64,000 nucleotides of DNA from Pseudomonadota bacterium (GTDB taxonomy: Bacteria; Pseudomonadota; Alphaproteobacteria; Azospirillales; Azospirillaceae). The stretch spans positions 1 through 64,000 of the forward strand of contig JAFAFA010000011.1 in assembly GCA_023423695.1 (NCBI GenBank), read 5' to 3'. A program made the translations under genes and the position numbers. The stretch's first letter is position 1; every line of letters begins with the position of its first letter. Shown here one piece after another: positions 1 to 7,415 of the stretch. Below the pieces are notes generated by a model. It saw only the letters and a list, made by a program, of their open reading frames with translations. It was not told where the DNA came from and did no database searches.

Positions 1-182
1 CTCACCGAACCGCTGGGGTTCAGGTGACGAGCGCCGGTTTGTCGGGCTTCCCGTTCGCGTGTCGGTCGCTGCCGGTTCGGCGGCGCCGGCGTCGTTCGCG
101 TCGGGAGGCGTCTTATATGCGGGACACACCGGACCGCGCAAGCACTTTTTTCAGCAGGATGACGTTTTCTTGATCGACCCGC
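1..182. other. Stretch downstream of zwf, no gene seen
   Basis: This stretch follows the zwf stop on the minus strand. I find no convincing gene or hairpin terminator in it. The open frame on the plus strand here has no recognisable protein signature and overlaps zwf. Confidence 0.5.
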
Positions 183-1703
183 TCAGAAGGCCGCGGACGG
201 GATTTCGTCGTCATGCCAGGTGCGGCCGTCGCGCTCGATCAGCGCGATGGACTGTGAAGGCCCCCAGGTGCCGGCGATATAGGGCTTCGGCATCTCGTGC
301 CGGGCCGCCCAGCCGTCGATGATCGGCTCCGCCCACTGCCATGCCGCCTCGACCTCGTCACGGCGCATGAACAGGGTGGAGTTGCCGCGCACCACGTCCA
401 TCAGCAGCCGCTCGTAGGCATCGGGGAAGCGGCCGCCGAAGGTCTGGGCGAAGCTGAGGTTGAGGGCGGCCGGCCGCAGACGCATGCCGCCCGGTCCCGG
501 CTCCTTGGTCATCAGGTGCAGGCGGATGCTCTCGTCGGGCTGCAGCCGGACGATCAGGCGGTTGGCCTGCAATTCGCCCGCCGCCTGCGGGAAGATCGAA
601 TGGCGGATCGGGCGGAACTGGATGACGATCTCCGACATCTTGGCCGGCAGCCGCTTGCCGCTGCGCAGGTAGAAGGGCACGCCGGCCCAGCGCCAGTTGT
701 CGATCTCCAGCTTCAACGCGACGAAGGTCTCGGTGCCGCTGCCGGCTGGGATGCCGGGTTCGTCGAGATAACCGGGCACCGCACCGCCGGCGACCGCACC
801 GGCACGATACTGGCCGCGAACGGTGCAGCCGGCGATCTCGTCCGATCCGATGGGCTTGAGCGAACGCAGCACCTTCAGCTTCTCGTCGCGCACCGACTCC
901 TGGGCCAGCGAGATCGGGCATTCCATGCCGACCAGACAAACGAGCTGCAACAGGTGGTTCTGCACCATGTCGCGCAGGGCGCCGGACTGGTCGTAATAGC
1001 CGCCGCGCTCCTCCACGCCGACCGTCTCGGCAACGGTGATCTGCACGTGATCGATGTGGTTGGCGTTCCACAACGGCTCGAACAGGGAGTTGCCGAAGCG
1101 CAGAGCCAGCAGGTTCTGAACCGTCTCCTTACCCAGGTAATGGTCGATGCGGTAAATCTGCTGTTCGGAGAAGACCGCGCCGACCCGATCGTTGATCTCC
1201 TGCGCCGAAGCGAGGTCGCGGCCGATCGGCTTTTCCAGCACGACGCGGGAGTCCGCCGTGGCGAGACCGAAGGCCCGCAGCTGATCGCAGATCGGACCGA
1301 ACAGGCCGGGCGAGGTCGCGAGATAGAAGATGCGCACCGCGCCGGCGCGCTGGGCCGGCGGGTTTTCCAGCCGCTCCGCCAGTTCGCGCCAGCCGTCGTC
1401 GGAGGTGGCATCGACCGGAACATAGTCCAGCCGCTCCAGGAAGCGTGCGATCAGGCCGGTGTCGCGCTCGTCGGCGTGAACATGCTGGAGGATCGCCTGC
1501 TCCGCCTTGGCGCGGTAGTCCGACGGGCTCAGCGGGCTGCGGGAGACACCGATGATGCGGCTGCCGTCGGCCACCTGCCCCGCCTTGTCGCGCAGATAGA
1601 GTGCCGGCAGCAGCTTGCGCAGCGCCAGATCGCCGGTGCCGCCGAACACGGTGTAGTCGAAGGGAGGCAGTGTGGGGGCGGCGACGGTGGAGCGGGGTTG
1701 CAT
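183..1703 (-). CDS. zwf: Glucose-6-phosphate 1-dehydrogenase
   Basis: This enzyme oxidises glucose 6-phosphate to 6-phosphogluconolactone with NAD(P)+, feeding the Entner-Doudoroff and pentose phosphate routes in the cytoplasm. The 506-aa product has the N-terminal nucleotide-binding motif FGGTGDLALRKL near residue 20, a variant of the usual GASGDLAKRK. It also has the active-site motif YRIDHYLGKETVQNL, and its length is normal for the family. I chose the ATG at 1703 rather than an upstream ATG at 1730 because GAGAGG lies about 8 bases before it. It lies 134 bp downstream of edd on the same strand and is probably cotranscribed. No 6-phosphogluconolactonase gene sits beside it, unlike the common zwf-pgl-edd order. 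Confidence 0.96.
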   Translation of the reverse strand: MQPRSTVAAPTLPPFDYTVFGGTGDLALRKLLPALYLRDKAGQVADGSRIIGVSRSPLSPSDYRAKAEQAILQHVHADERDTGLIARFLERLDYVPVDATSDDGWRELAERLENPPAQRAGAVRIFYLATSPGLFGPICDQLRAFGLATADSRVVLEKPIGRDLASAQEINDRVGAVFSEQQIYRIDHYLGKETVQNLLALRFGNSLFEPLWNANHIDHVQITVAETVGVEERGGYYDQSGALRDMVQNHLLQLVCLVGMECPISLAQESVRDEKLKVLRSLKPIGSDEIAGCTVRGQYRAGAVAGGAVPGYLDEPGIPAGSGTETFVALKLEIDNWRWAGVPFYLRSGKRLPAKMSEIVIQFRPIRHSIFPQAAGELQANRLIVRLQPDESIRLHLMTKEPGPGGMRLRPAALNLSFAQTFGGRFPDAYERLLMDVVRGNSTLFMRRDEVEAAWQWAEPIIDGWAARHEMPKPYIAGTWGPSQSIALIERDGRTWHDDEIPSAAF

Positions 1704-1837
1704 CTTCGGACCTCTCGACATCGGTGGCACGGTGCCTCAGGCAACCCGTGCGTCATGGTGCCACAGGGATGGGCCGGTCACAATCCGGGCCGGGCACGGC
1801 CCGGCACCGGCCCGAACGTCCATGGACTTCCGCCGGA

Positions 1838-3676
1838 TCAGCCCAGCAGGTTGAGGACCGAGGCGCCGCTCTCCGCTGGGCCGGCATTGTTGCGGAACAG
1901 CGAGAACAGCTCGCGTCCGCAGCGGTGGGAGGCATCCTCGCTCGGCGGCGGGGGGGCGCCGCGGTTCTCCCACTCCGCTGCTTCGACCAGGGCGTCGAGC
2001 GTCCCTGCCTCCGCGTCCAGCCGCAGGATGTCGCCGTCGCGGACACGGCCGAGCGGGCCGCCGCCCTTCACCTCCGGCGTGACGTGGATCGCGGCCGGCA
2101 CCTTGCCCGAGGCGCCGGACATGCGGCCGTCGGTCACCAGCGCGACCTTGAAGCCCTTGTCCTGCAGCACGCCCAGCGGCGGGGTCAGCTTGTGCAGCTC
2201 CGGCATGCCGTTGGCGCCGGGGCCCTGGTAGCGGACGACGACAATCACGTCGCGGTCGAGTTCACCGGCACGGAAGGCGGCCTGCACCGCCTCCTGGTTG
2301 TCGAAGACACGGGCCGGGGCCTCGACGAGGCGATGCTCGGGCTTGACCGCCGACGTCTTGATGACACCGCGGCCGAGATTGCCGGTCAGCACGCGCAGGC
2401 CGCCTTCGGCCGCGAAGGGCGCCGCGGTGGTGGCGACCACCGTCGGATCGCCGCTCTGGTCGGTGGCGGCACGGGTCCAGGTCAGGGCGCCGCCTCCGTC
2501 GAGGTCCGGCATGCTGCGGTAGGGCTCCAGCCCGCCTTCGCCCAGGATGGTGGAGATGTCGGTGTGGACGAGCCCGGCGTCGATCAGCTGGCCGATGACG
2601 AAGGGCATGCCGCCTGCCTGTTGGAAGCGGTTCACGTCGGCGCTCCCGTTGGGATAGACGCGGGTCAGCAGCGGCACAACCGCCGACAGCTCCGAGAAAT
2701 CCTCCCAGTTCAACTCGATGCCGGCAGCGGCAGCGATGGCCGGAATGTGCAGGGTGTGATTGGTCGAACCGCCGGTCGCGAGCAGCCCGACGATGCCGTT
2801 GACCAGCGCGCGCTCGTCGACGATGCGGCCGATGGGGGTGCCGGCGCCGGGAGCGGTCATCGCCACCACCCGGCGGGCCGCCGCATCGGTCAGCGCATCG
2901 CGCAACGGCGTGTTGGGGTTGACGAAGCTGGCGCCCGGCAGGTGCAGGCCCATGATCTCCATCAGCATCTGGTTGGTGTTGGCGGTGCCGTAGAAGGTGC
3001 AGGTGCCGGGCGCGTGGTAGGACTTGGATTCGGCGTCCAGCAGTTCCTCCCGCCCGACCTTGCCCTGGGCGTAGAGCTGGCGCGCCTTGGCCTTGTCGGC
3101 GTTGGACAGGCCGGACGGCATCGGTCCGGCGGGCACGAAGATCGTCGGCAGATGGCCGAAGGCGAGCGAGCCGATCATCAGGCCGGGGACGATCTTGTCG
3201 CAGATTCCCAGGCACAGCACGCCGTCGAAGGTGGCATGGGACAGCGCCACGCCGGTCGCCAGCGCGATGACGTCGCGGCTGAACAGCGACAGCTCCATCC
3301 CTTCATAGCCCTGGGTGACGCCGTCGCACATGGCGGGCACGCCACCCGCCACCTGGGCAACGCCGCCGGCCGCGCGCACCGATTCCCGGATCATGGCGGG
3401 ATAGCGCTCATAGGGCTGGTGGGCGGAGAGCATGTCGTTGTAGGCGGTGACGATGCCGATCGACGGCTGCTTCTCGCCACGCAAAGCCGCCTTGTCGTCC
3501 GCCGCGCAGGCGGCGAAGGCGTGGGCGAGGTTGGCGCAGCCCAGGCGATGGCGGCGCGGCTTTCCGCCGGCGCTCTCCAGCCGCGCCAGATAGGCTGCAC
3601 GGCGGTCGCGGCTGCGCTCGGCAATACGCTCCGTCACGCGGGCGACGACAGAATTCAGGGGGGCGGGCTTGCTCAT
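1838..3676 (-). CDS. edd: Phosphogluconate dehydratase (Entner-Doudoroff)
   Basis: Edd dehydrates 6-phosphogluconate to 2-keto-3-deoxy-6-phosphogluconate and is an Fe-S enzyme of the IlvD/Edd family. The 612-aa product is full length for Edd. It carries family motifs such as LAHAFAACAADDKAALRG near the N-terminus, AYNDMLSAHQPYERYP, a GICDKIVPG cysteine segment, LLATGGSTNHTLHIPAIA and TDGRMSGASGKVPAAIHV. The start at MSKPAPLN is chosen by homology; the frame stays open upstream, but that extension covers the operator region and has no Edd similarity. Its ribosome binding site is weak. The gene is divergent from hexR and upstream of zwf, which suggests HexR control. eda and glk are not in the window. 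Confidence 0.96.
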   Translation of the reverse strand: MSKPAPLNSVVARVTERIAERSRDRRAAYLARLESAGGKPRRHRLGCANLAHAFAACAADDKAALRGEKQPSIGIVTAYNDMLSAHQPYERYPAMIRESVRAAGGVAQVAGGVPAMCDGVTQGYEGMELSLFSRDVIALATGVALSHATFDGVLCLGICDKIVPGLMIGSLAFGHLPTIFVPAGPMPSGLSNADKAKARQLYAQGKVGREELLDAESKSYHAPGTCTFYGTANTNQMLMEIMGLHLPGASFVNPNTPLRDALTDAAARRVVAMTAPGAGTPIGRIVDERALVNGIVGLLATGGSTNHTLHIPAIAAAAGIELNWEDFSELSAVVPLLTRVYPNGSADVNRFQQAGGMPFVIGQLIDAGLVHTDISTILGEGGLEPYRSMPDLDGGGALTWTRAATDQSGDPTVVATTAAPFAAEGGLRVLTGNLGRGVIKTSAVKPEHRLVEAPARVFDNQEAVQAAFRAGELDRDVIVVVRYQGPGANGMPELHKLTPPLGVLQDKGFKVALVTDGRMSGASGKVPAAIHVTPEVKGGGPLGRVRDGDILRLDAEAGTLDALVEAAEWENRGAPPPPSEDASHRCGRELFSLFRNNAGPAESGASVLNLLG

Positions 3677-3746
3677 GATCGCGTCTCGACCGTTAGAGGG
3701 AGGCGATGATTTCCGGAGCGGACCATACGCCAGGGGCGGGGAGGTG

Positions 3747-3764
3747 TGAAGAAAATTTTTTTCA
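3747..3764. promoter_or_regulatory. Palindrome, candidate HexR operator between edd and hexR
   Basis: TGAAGAAAATTTTTTTCA is an 18-bp near-perfect palindrome (one mismatched pair) in the divergent edd/hexR spacer, 71 bp upstream of the edd start. RpiR-family HexR proteins are known to bind AT-rich palindromes in ED gene promoters and release them on binding 2-keto-3-deoxy-6-phosphogluconate. A related sequence, AAAATTCTTCA, lies at 3805-3815. The assignment as the HexR operator is inferred from position and symmetry. Confidence 0.55.
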
Positions 3765-3879
3765 TATATGGGGTTGGGGCACCGGATTTCTCGCCTTGCG
3801 CGGCAAAATTCTTCATAGTGGACGCTACGTCCCGGAAGGGATGCCGCCGGGCGCCGGCCCCGCGGGACTTTCCAGGAAA

Positions 3880-3889
3880 GTAACGTTAC
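3880..3889. promoter_or_regulatory. Perfect 10-bp palindrome just before hexR
   Basis: GTAACGTTAC is a perfect palindrome ending three bases before the hexR ATG. It lies between the likely Shine-Dalgarno AGGA and the start codon, so a bound protein or local structure could affect hexR expression. Ten-base palindromes can occur by chance. Confidence 0.25.
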
Positions 3890-3892
3890 GCC

Positions 3893-4810
3893 ATGCCTTC
3901 CCCGGTCAACACCCCCGCCGCCAACACTGCACCATTGGATATATTGGATGCGATCCGCCGGCTGCGCACCGAGTTGAAGCGGTCGGAGGGGCAAATCGCC
4001 GATCTGGTTCTGGCCGATCCGCGCCGGGTGCTGGATCTGAACGTCACGTCCCTTGCCCAGGCGGCGGAGGTGAGTGAGGCGACGGTCGTGCGCTTCTGCC
4101 GCAGCGTCGGCTGCGCCGGCTTCCCGGACTTCAAGCTGCGGCTTGCCGAATGCCAGGCGCGCGACGCCTTGCGGGACGAGGTGCGGAGCGGCACGCCCTA
4201 TGTCAGCCAGGACGTGGCGCCCGACGACGATGTCGGCACGTTGGCGCGAAAAATTTTTTCATCGAGTGCGGCAGCTCTGACGGCGGCCTCCGCGGCGCTG
4301 GACGAGCAGGCGTTGGAGCAGGCCATTGCCTTGCTGGCCACCGCACCGCGGGTGCTGTGCGTCGGCACCGGCGGGTCCAGCGCGCTCGCCCAGGATGCGG
4401 CGCACAAGCTTCTGCGCTTCGGCGCCGATGCCCAGCCCTGCACCGACCCGGTGCTGGCGCGCATGCTGCTGGTCAACATGGGGGCCGGCGGGGTGCTGCT
4501 GGCCCTGTCCAACACCGGATGCAGCGCGACGATCAACGAGCTGGCGGCGGCGGCGCGGGCGCAGGGCACGGCGGTGGTGGCGATCACCGCCCCACGGTCT
4601 CCGTTGGCCGGCATGGCGAGCGTGGTCGTCGCCAGCCAGCCGGTCGAGGATACGGAAATGTACACGCCGATGGCATCGCGGCTGGTCCACCTGACGCTGA
4701 TCGACGTGCTGTCGACCGGCGTGGCGCTGCGGCTGGGCGATCCGGCGGTGCGGCAATTGGCGAAGGTGAAGGCGGCGATCAATGCCGGGCGGCTGCCGCC
4801 GCTGTCTTGA
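3893..4810 (+). CDS. hexR: RpiR-family transcriptional regulator, HexR-like
   Basis: This 305-aa regulator has the RpiR architecture. An N-terminal helix-turn-helix of the HTH_6 type (about residues 45-85, LAQAAEVSEATVVRFCRSVG) is followed by a SIS sugar-phosphate-binding domain (about 125-270, with GTGGSSALAQDAAHKLLRFG and LLALSNTGCSATINELAAAA). HexR regulates edd, zwf and related carbohydrate genes and senses 2-keto-3-deoxy-6-phosphogluconate. The divergent edd-zwf pair supports that identity. The start follows AGGA with a rather long spacer. An unusually AT-rich run in its own coding sequence near 4248-4262 resembles the intergenic palindrome. Confidence 0.88.
   Translation: MPSPVNTPAANTAPLDILDAIRRLRTELKRSEGQIADLVLADPRRVLDLNVTSLAQAAEVSEATVVRFCRSVGCAGFPDFKLRLAECQARDALRDEVRSGTPYVSQDVAPDDDVGTLARKIFSSSAAALTAASAALDEQALEQAIALLATAPRVLCVGTGGSSALAQDAAHKLLRFGADAQPCTDPVLARMLLVNMGAGGVLLALSNTGCSATINELAAAARAQGTAVVAITAPRSPLAGMASVVVASQPVEDTEMYTPMASRLVHLTLIDVLSTGVALRLGDPAVRQLAKVKAAINAGRLPPLS
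4245..4264. promoter_or_regulatory. AT-rich palindrome inside hexR
   Basis: Within hexR, codons for Arg-Lys-Ile-Phe-Ser use CGA AAA ATT TTT TCA, giving GAAAAATTTTTTC in an otherwise very GC-rich gene. It resembles the intergenic palindrome at 3747-3764, sharing the AAAATTTTTT core and the CAT edge. It may be an intragenic operator for autoregulation, or simply an odd codon run. Confidence 0.35.
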
Positions 4811-5058
4811 CCGGGCTGCCGCCACCTGCCGCATGCGTCATCCGACCATCGTCCAGGATGCAGCCGGACGATCCTGCCGGGCATGGGCGTGCAGTCGCTC
4901 CGTGGCCTTGTACCATCGTCGAATAATTACGCGAACGAACGATTGCTATCCTCGGCCGCAATCCGGCTCCGCAACCGTCCCGTATTCCCGCGAACCCTCG
5001 GGGAGAGTGCGATCGGACTGCGGCAGCCACGAAAGGGATATAGGAAGAGGACGCACCG

Positions 5059-5520
5059 ATGACGCACAGCCCCGCCACGCCGCCTCCCCTACCCCGGTTC
5101 CGTCCGGCACTGCATGCCGCGGCTTTGGCAGGAGTGCTGGCGCTGGTGCTGCCCGGTTTCGTCCACGCCCATGGCGATGTGGTGCCGCAGGCGGTCGATA
5201 CCACCGGGCTGGAGAAGCTGGGCGACAAGTGGCGCGACAGCAACCCATACCGCAGCAACCAGCGCGCCATTGAGATCGGCGCCTCCGCCTTCAACCAGAA
5301 TTGCGCACGCTGTCACGGCCTGGGCGCGGTCTCGGGCGGTATCGCTCCCGACCTGCGGTATCTGGAAAAGGGCGACGCCGGTGACGAATGGTTCAAGGAG
5401 CGCGTGATCAACGGCTCGATCCGCAACGGCGTCACCTACATGCCGGCCTTCGGCGAGGCGCTGGGGCAGGAGGCGCTGTGGGCCATCCGCTCCTGGCTGG
5501 AGACCGTCCACGAAGAGTGA
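5059..5520 (+). CDS. pedF: PedF-type periplasmic cytochrome c
   Basis: This small monohaem cytochrome c is expected in the periplasm, carrying electrons from PQQ-dependent alcohol dehydrogenases. The 153-aa precursor has a hydrophobic signal segment (residues 16-37) and a mature start AHGDVVPQAVDTTGLE typical of PedF. The haem site CARCH is at residues 82-86, and the likely axial Met128 is in TYMPAFGE. GGAAGAGG lies upstream of the ATG. The gene sits ahead of a response regulator and the pqq genes, in keeping with PedF genes in Pseudomonas ped/exa loci. The alcohol dehydrogenase is not in this window. Confidence 0.88.
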   Translation: MTHSPATPPPLPRFRPALHAAALAGVLALVLPGFVHAHGDVVPQAVDTTGLEKLGDKWRDSNPYRSNQRAIEIGASAFNQNCARCHGLGAVSGGIAPDLRYLEKGDAGDEWFKERVINGSIRNGVTYMPAFGEALGQEALWAIRSWLETVHEE

Positions 5521-5693
5521 CCGCAAAGGCTCGGACTGAAGGGAGCAATACCGATGGCGATGCGGCATGTTCGCGCACAAAACAGTTCGTGTCGTTCGCG
5601 GCATTGCGCCCGCCCGTTTCGGTCTGACACAATGATCGCGGAACCTTTACCCGCATCCCATCCCGCCCGCCGCTGCACAGGGAACCGCAGGCC

Positions 5694-6341
5694 ATGACCC
5701 GGATCCTGATCGCCGATGATCACCCGATGGTGCGCGACGCCTTGCGCAGCGCGGTTCTCTATTCCTGCCAGGCCACCGACGTGATGGAGGCGGACCGGCT
5801 CGACAGCGTCATGCAGGCGCTGGAGGAGCGCGGCGACCTCGACCTTGTGCTTCTGGACGTCAACATGCCCGGCATGAACGGGCTGGGCGGGCTGCGCACG
5901 CTGCGCCAGCGCTTTCCGGCGACACCGGTCGTCGTCGTGTCCGCCCATGAGGAACGGCGCTGGGTTCGCGAGGCGATCGAGAGCGGGGCCGCCGGCTTCA
6001 TCCCGAAATCGACCCCGCGCGATGCCATCGCCGCGGCCCTGCGGCAGGTGCTGAACGGCGAACTTTACATCCCGCCGCAAGCCGGCGACGAGGGCGTCGA
6101 TGAGGCCGAGGATGCCGAAACCGCGGAGATCGCGCGGCGCATCGCCACCCTGACCGCGCAGCAACTGCGGGTGCTGGAGTTGCTCGGCACCGGCAAGCTG
6201 AACAAGGAGATCGCCTTCGACCTCAGCATCACCGAGACGACGGTGAAGGCGCATGTCTCCGCCATCCTGCAGAAGCTGAAGGTCTACAGCCGCACCCAGG
6301 CGGTGGTGATCGCCAACCGCGTATTGGCCGAGCGGCGGTGA
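5694..6341 (+). CDS. NarL/FixJ-family response regulator
   Basis: This 215-aa two-component regulator has an intact receiver domain: acidic pair D8-D9, phosphoacceptor D55 in LVLLDVNMPG, S83 and K105. A LuxR-type DNA-binding domain follows (about 150-210, with ELLGTGKLNKEIAFDLSITETTVKAHVS). Regulators of this type (ErbR, AgmR, ExaE) control PQQ-dependent alcohol oxidation in other proteobacteria, and the surrounding pedF and pqq genes fit that role here. No cognate histidine kinase lies in the window. Its stop codon overlaps a GTG that could start the next gene. Confidence 0.87.
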   Translation: MTRILIADDHPMVRDALRSAVLYSCQATDVMEADRLDSVMQALEERGDLDLVLLDVNMPGMNGLGGLRTLRQRFPATPVVVVSAHEERRWVREAIESGAAGFIPKSTPRDAIAAALRQVLNGELYIPPQAGDEGVDEAEDAETAEIARRIATLTAQQLRVLELLGTGKLNKEIAFDLSITETTVKAHVSAILQKLKVYSRTQAVVIANRVLAERR

Positions 6342-7087
6342 GAGTCGACGACGAATTGCCCCCTCCCCGACCCTCCCCCGCTCTCAGCGGACCAAGGGTC
6401 CGCCTGCCGCGTCAGCACAAAGCGGAGCCTTGTGCGAGAGCTGGGCGGGAGAGGAAGATTGGCACAGGAGCGGCGGAGTTCCCTCCCCCGCCCAGCGGGG
6501 GAGGGTTAGGGTGGGGGTCTAACTTCCCAAAGATCACCGCACTCCTCATTCTCCTCGCAGTCTCCACCCCTTCCCTCGCCGCCGGCGTCCCCCAGCCCGA
6601 TGGCTACCGCCTGTCCGACTACCGCTCCCCGACACCGGACGCCATCACCGGCGGCGAGACGGTCGACACGCCGGCCGTACAGACCCTGCTGTCGCAAGGC
6701 CGCGTCGTCCCGATCTTCGTCCAACGACTGGAGCGCAGCACGCTCCCCGGCGCGCCCTGGCTGCAGTCCAAGCCCTACCTCCAGATTCCCGGCAGCGTGT
6801 GGCTGCCCAATGTCGGCATGGGGGCGCCCGACGACGCGACGCTGGCTTGGTTCGAATCGCAGCTGGAGCGGCTGACCGCAGGCGACCGGACGCGCGATCT
6901 TCTGTTCTATTGCCTGTCCGATTGCTGGTTGTCGTGGAACGCGGCCAAGCGCGCGGTGTTGCTTGGCTATGCCCGGGTCCATTGGTATCCGACGGGCATC
7001 GACGGCTGGATGGAAGCCGGTCTGCCGACGGAGGAGGCGCATCCGCTGCCGCCGCCCGGCGTCACACGCAGCCCGTCCGCGCCCTGA
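6338..7087 (+). CDS. PQQ-dependent catabolism-associated CXXCW protein (5' end uncertain)
   Basis: The recognisable protein begins with a signal-peptide-like stretch (about 6530-6575, ITALLILLAVSTPSLAAG). It then has a rhodanese-like fold with the motif YCLSDCWLSWNAAKRA near 6907-6955, the signature of the PQQ-associated CXXCW family. This family is found beside PQQ-dependent dehydrogenase and pqq genes; its biochemical role is not settled. No ATG, GTG or TTG lies in frame just before the signal peptide. The only in-frame start is the GTG at 6338, overlapping the regulator stop, which would add about 70 residues translated from a GC-rich repeat (6359-6518). The repeat may have displaced the native start, or a non-standard codon is used. 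Confidence 0.72.
   Translation: MRVDDELPPPRPSPALSGPRVRLPRQHKAEPCARAGRERKIGTGAAEFPPPPSGGGLGWGSNFPKITALLILLAVSTPSLAAGVPQPDGYRLSDYRSPTPDAITGGETVDTPAVQTLLSQGRVVPIFVQRLERSTLPGAPWLQSKPYLQIPGSVWLPNVGMGAPDDATLAWFESQLERLTAGDRTRDLLFYCLSDCWLSWNAAKRAVLLGYARVHWYPTGIDGWMEAGLPTEEAHPLPPPGVTRSPSAP
6359..6518. repeat. GC-rich palindromic repeat, copy 1
   Basis: The outer arms CCCTCCCCGACCCTCCCCCG and CGGGGGAGGGTTAGGGTG are near complementary and enclose about 115 bases. The same arm sequences recur at 10601-10706, 15059-15183 and, in variant form, 60059-60172. It lies between the response regulator and the signal peptide of the CXXCW protein. Confidence 0.8.
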
Positions 7088-7224
7088 CGCGCTTGCGGAC
7101 GGCGTCGCCGAAAGGGGTGGCGGATTGCACCATCGTAGCATGGCGGTCCTCCGCCCCGGACCGCTACTCTTCATCTCGCCAACCATCTTGGTCAGCAACA
7201 GTCAGCAAGCAGGAGCATCACGCA

Positions 7225-7305
7225 ATGAAGACCTGGCGCAAACCGAAGACCACCGAGATCGCCGTCGGCACCGAAATCAACGCCTACGCCTGCGCCGGCC
7301 TGTAA
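7225..7305 (+). CDS. pqqA: PQQ precursor peptide PqqA
   Basis: This 26-aa peptide is the substrate from which pyrroloquinoline quinone is built. PqqE, with PqqD as chaperone, crosslinks a glutamate and a tyrosine. The required E-x3-Y is present as Glu17 and Tyr21 in TEINAYACAGL. AGGAG lies 9 bases before the ATG. It is the first gene of a pqqABCDE set and is followed by a strong hairpin before pqqB. Confidence 0.96.
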   Translation: MKTWRKPKTTEIAVGTEINAYACAGL

Positions 7306-7320
7306 ACCGGTCGATGCGGA

Positions 7321-7357
7321 GCCGGGGATAAGGGGGTGTTGCCATCCCCTCCCCGGC
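7321..7357 (+). terminator. Hairpin between pqqA and pqqB
   Basis: GCCGGGG at 7321-7327 pairs with CCCCGGC at 7351-7357, with an inner GGGG/CCCC pairing (7332-7336 with 7346-7349). There is no long T run after it, so it is more likely a stabilising or partly terminating hairpin than a full terminator. In other bacteria pqqA transcript greatly exceeds that of the downstream pqq genes, which such a structure would explain. Confidence 0.6.
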
Positions 7358-7415
7358 ATCCAATCCAAGAAACCGCGGCTAGACGGTTTTCAGATAAGAC
7401 GTGAAGGCGGTGGCG

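Noticed and set aside
297..3709. Long plus-strand open frames opposite zwf and edd
   Set aside because: They mirror the codon pattern of zwf and edd and have no family signature or ribosome binding site.
3677..3994. Upstream extension of edd to a longer start
   Set aside because: The extra residues run through the operator palindrome and have no Edd similarity; 612 aa from 3676 fits the family.
4851..4880. CAGGAT...ATCCTG hairpin after hexR as a terminator
   Set aside because: The stem is only 6-7 bp with a long loop, and no T tract follows.
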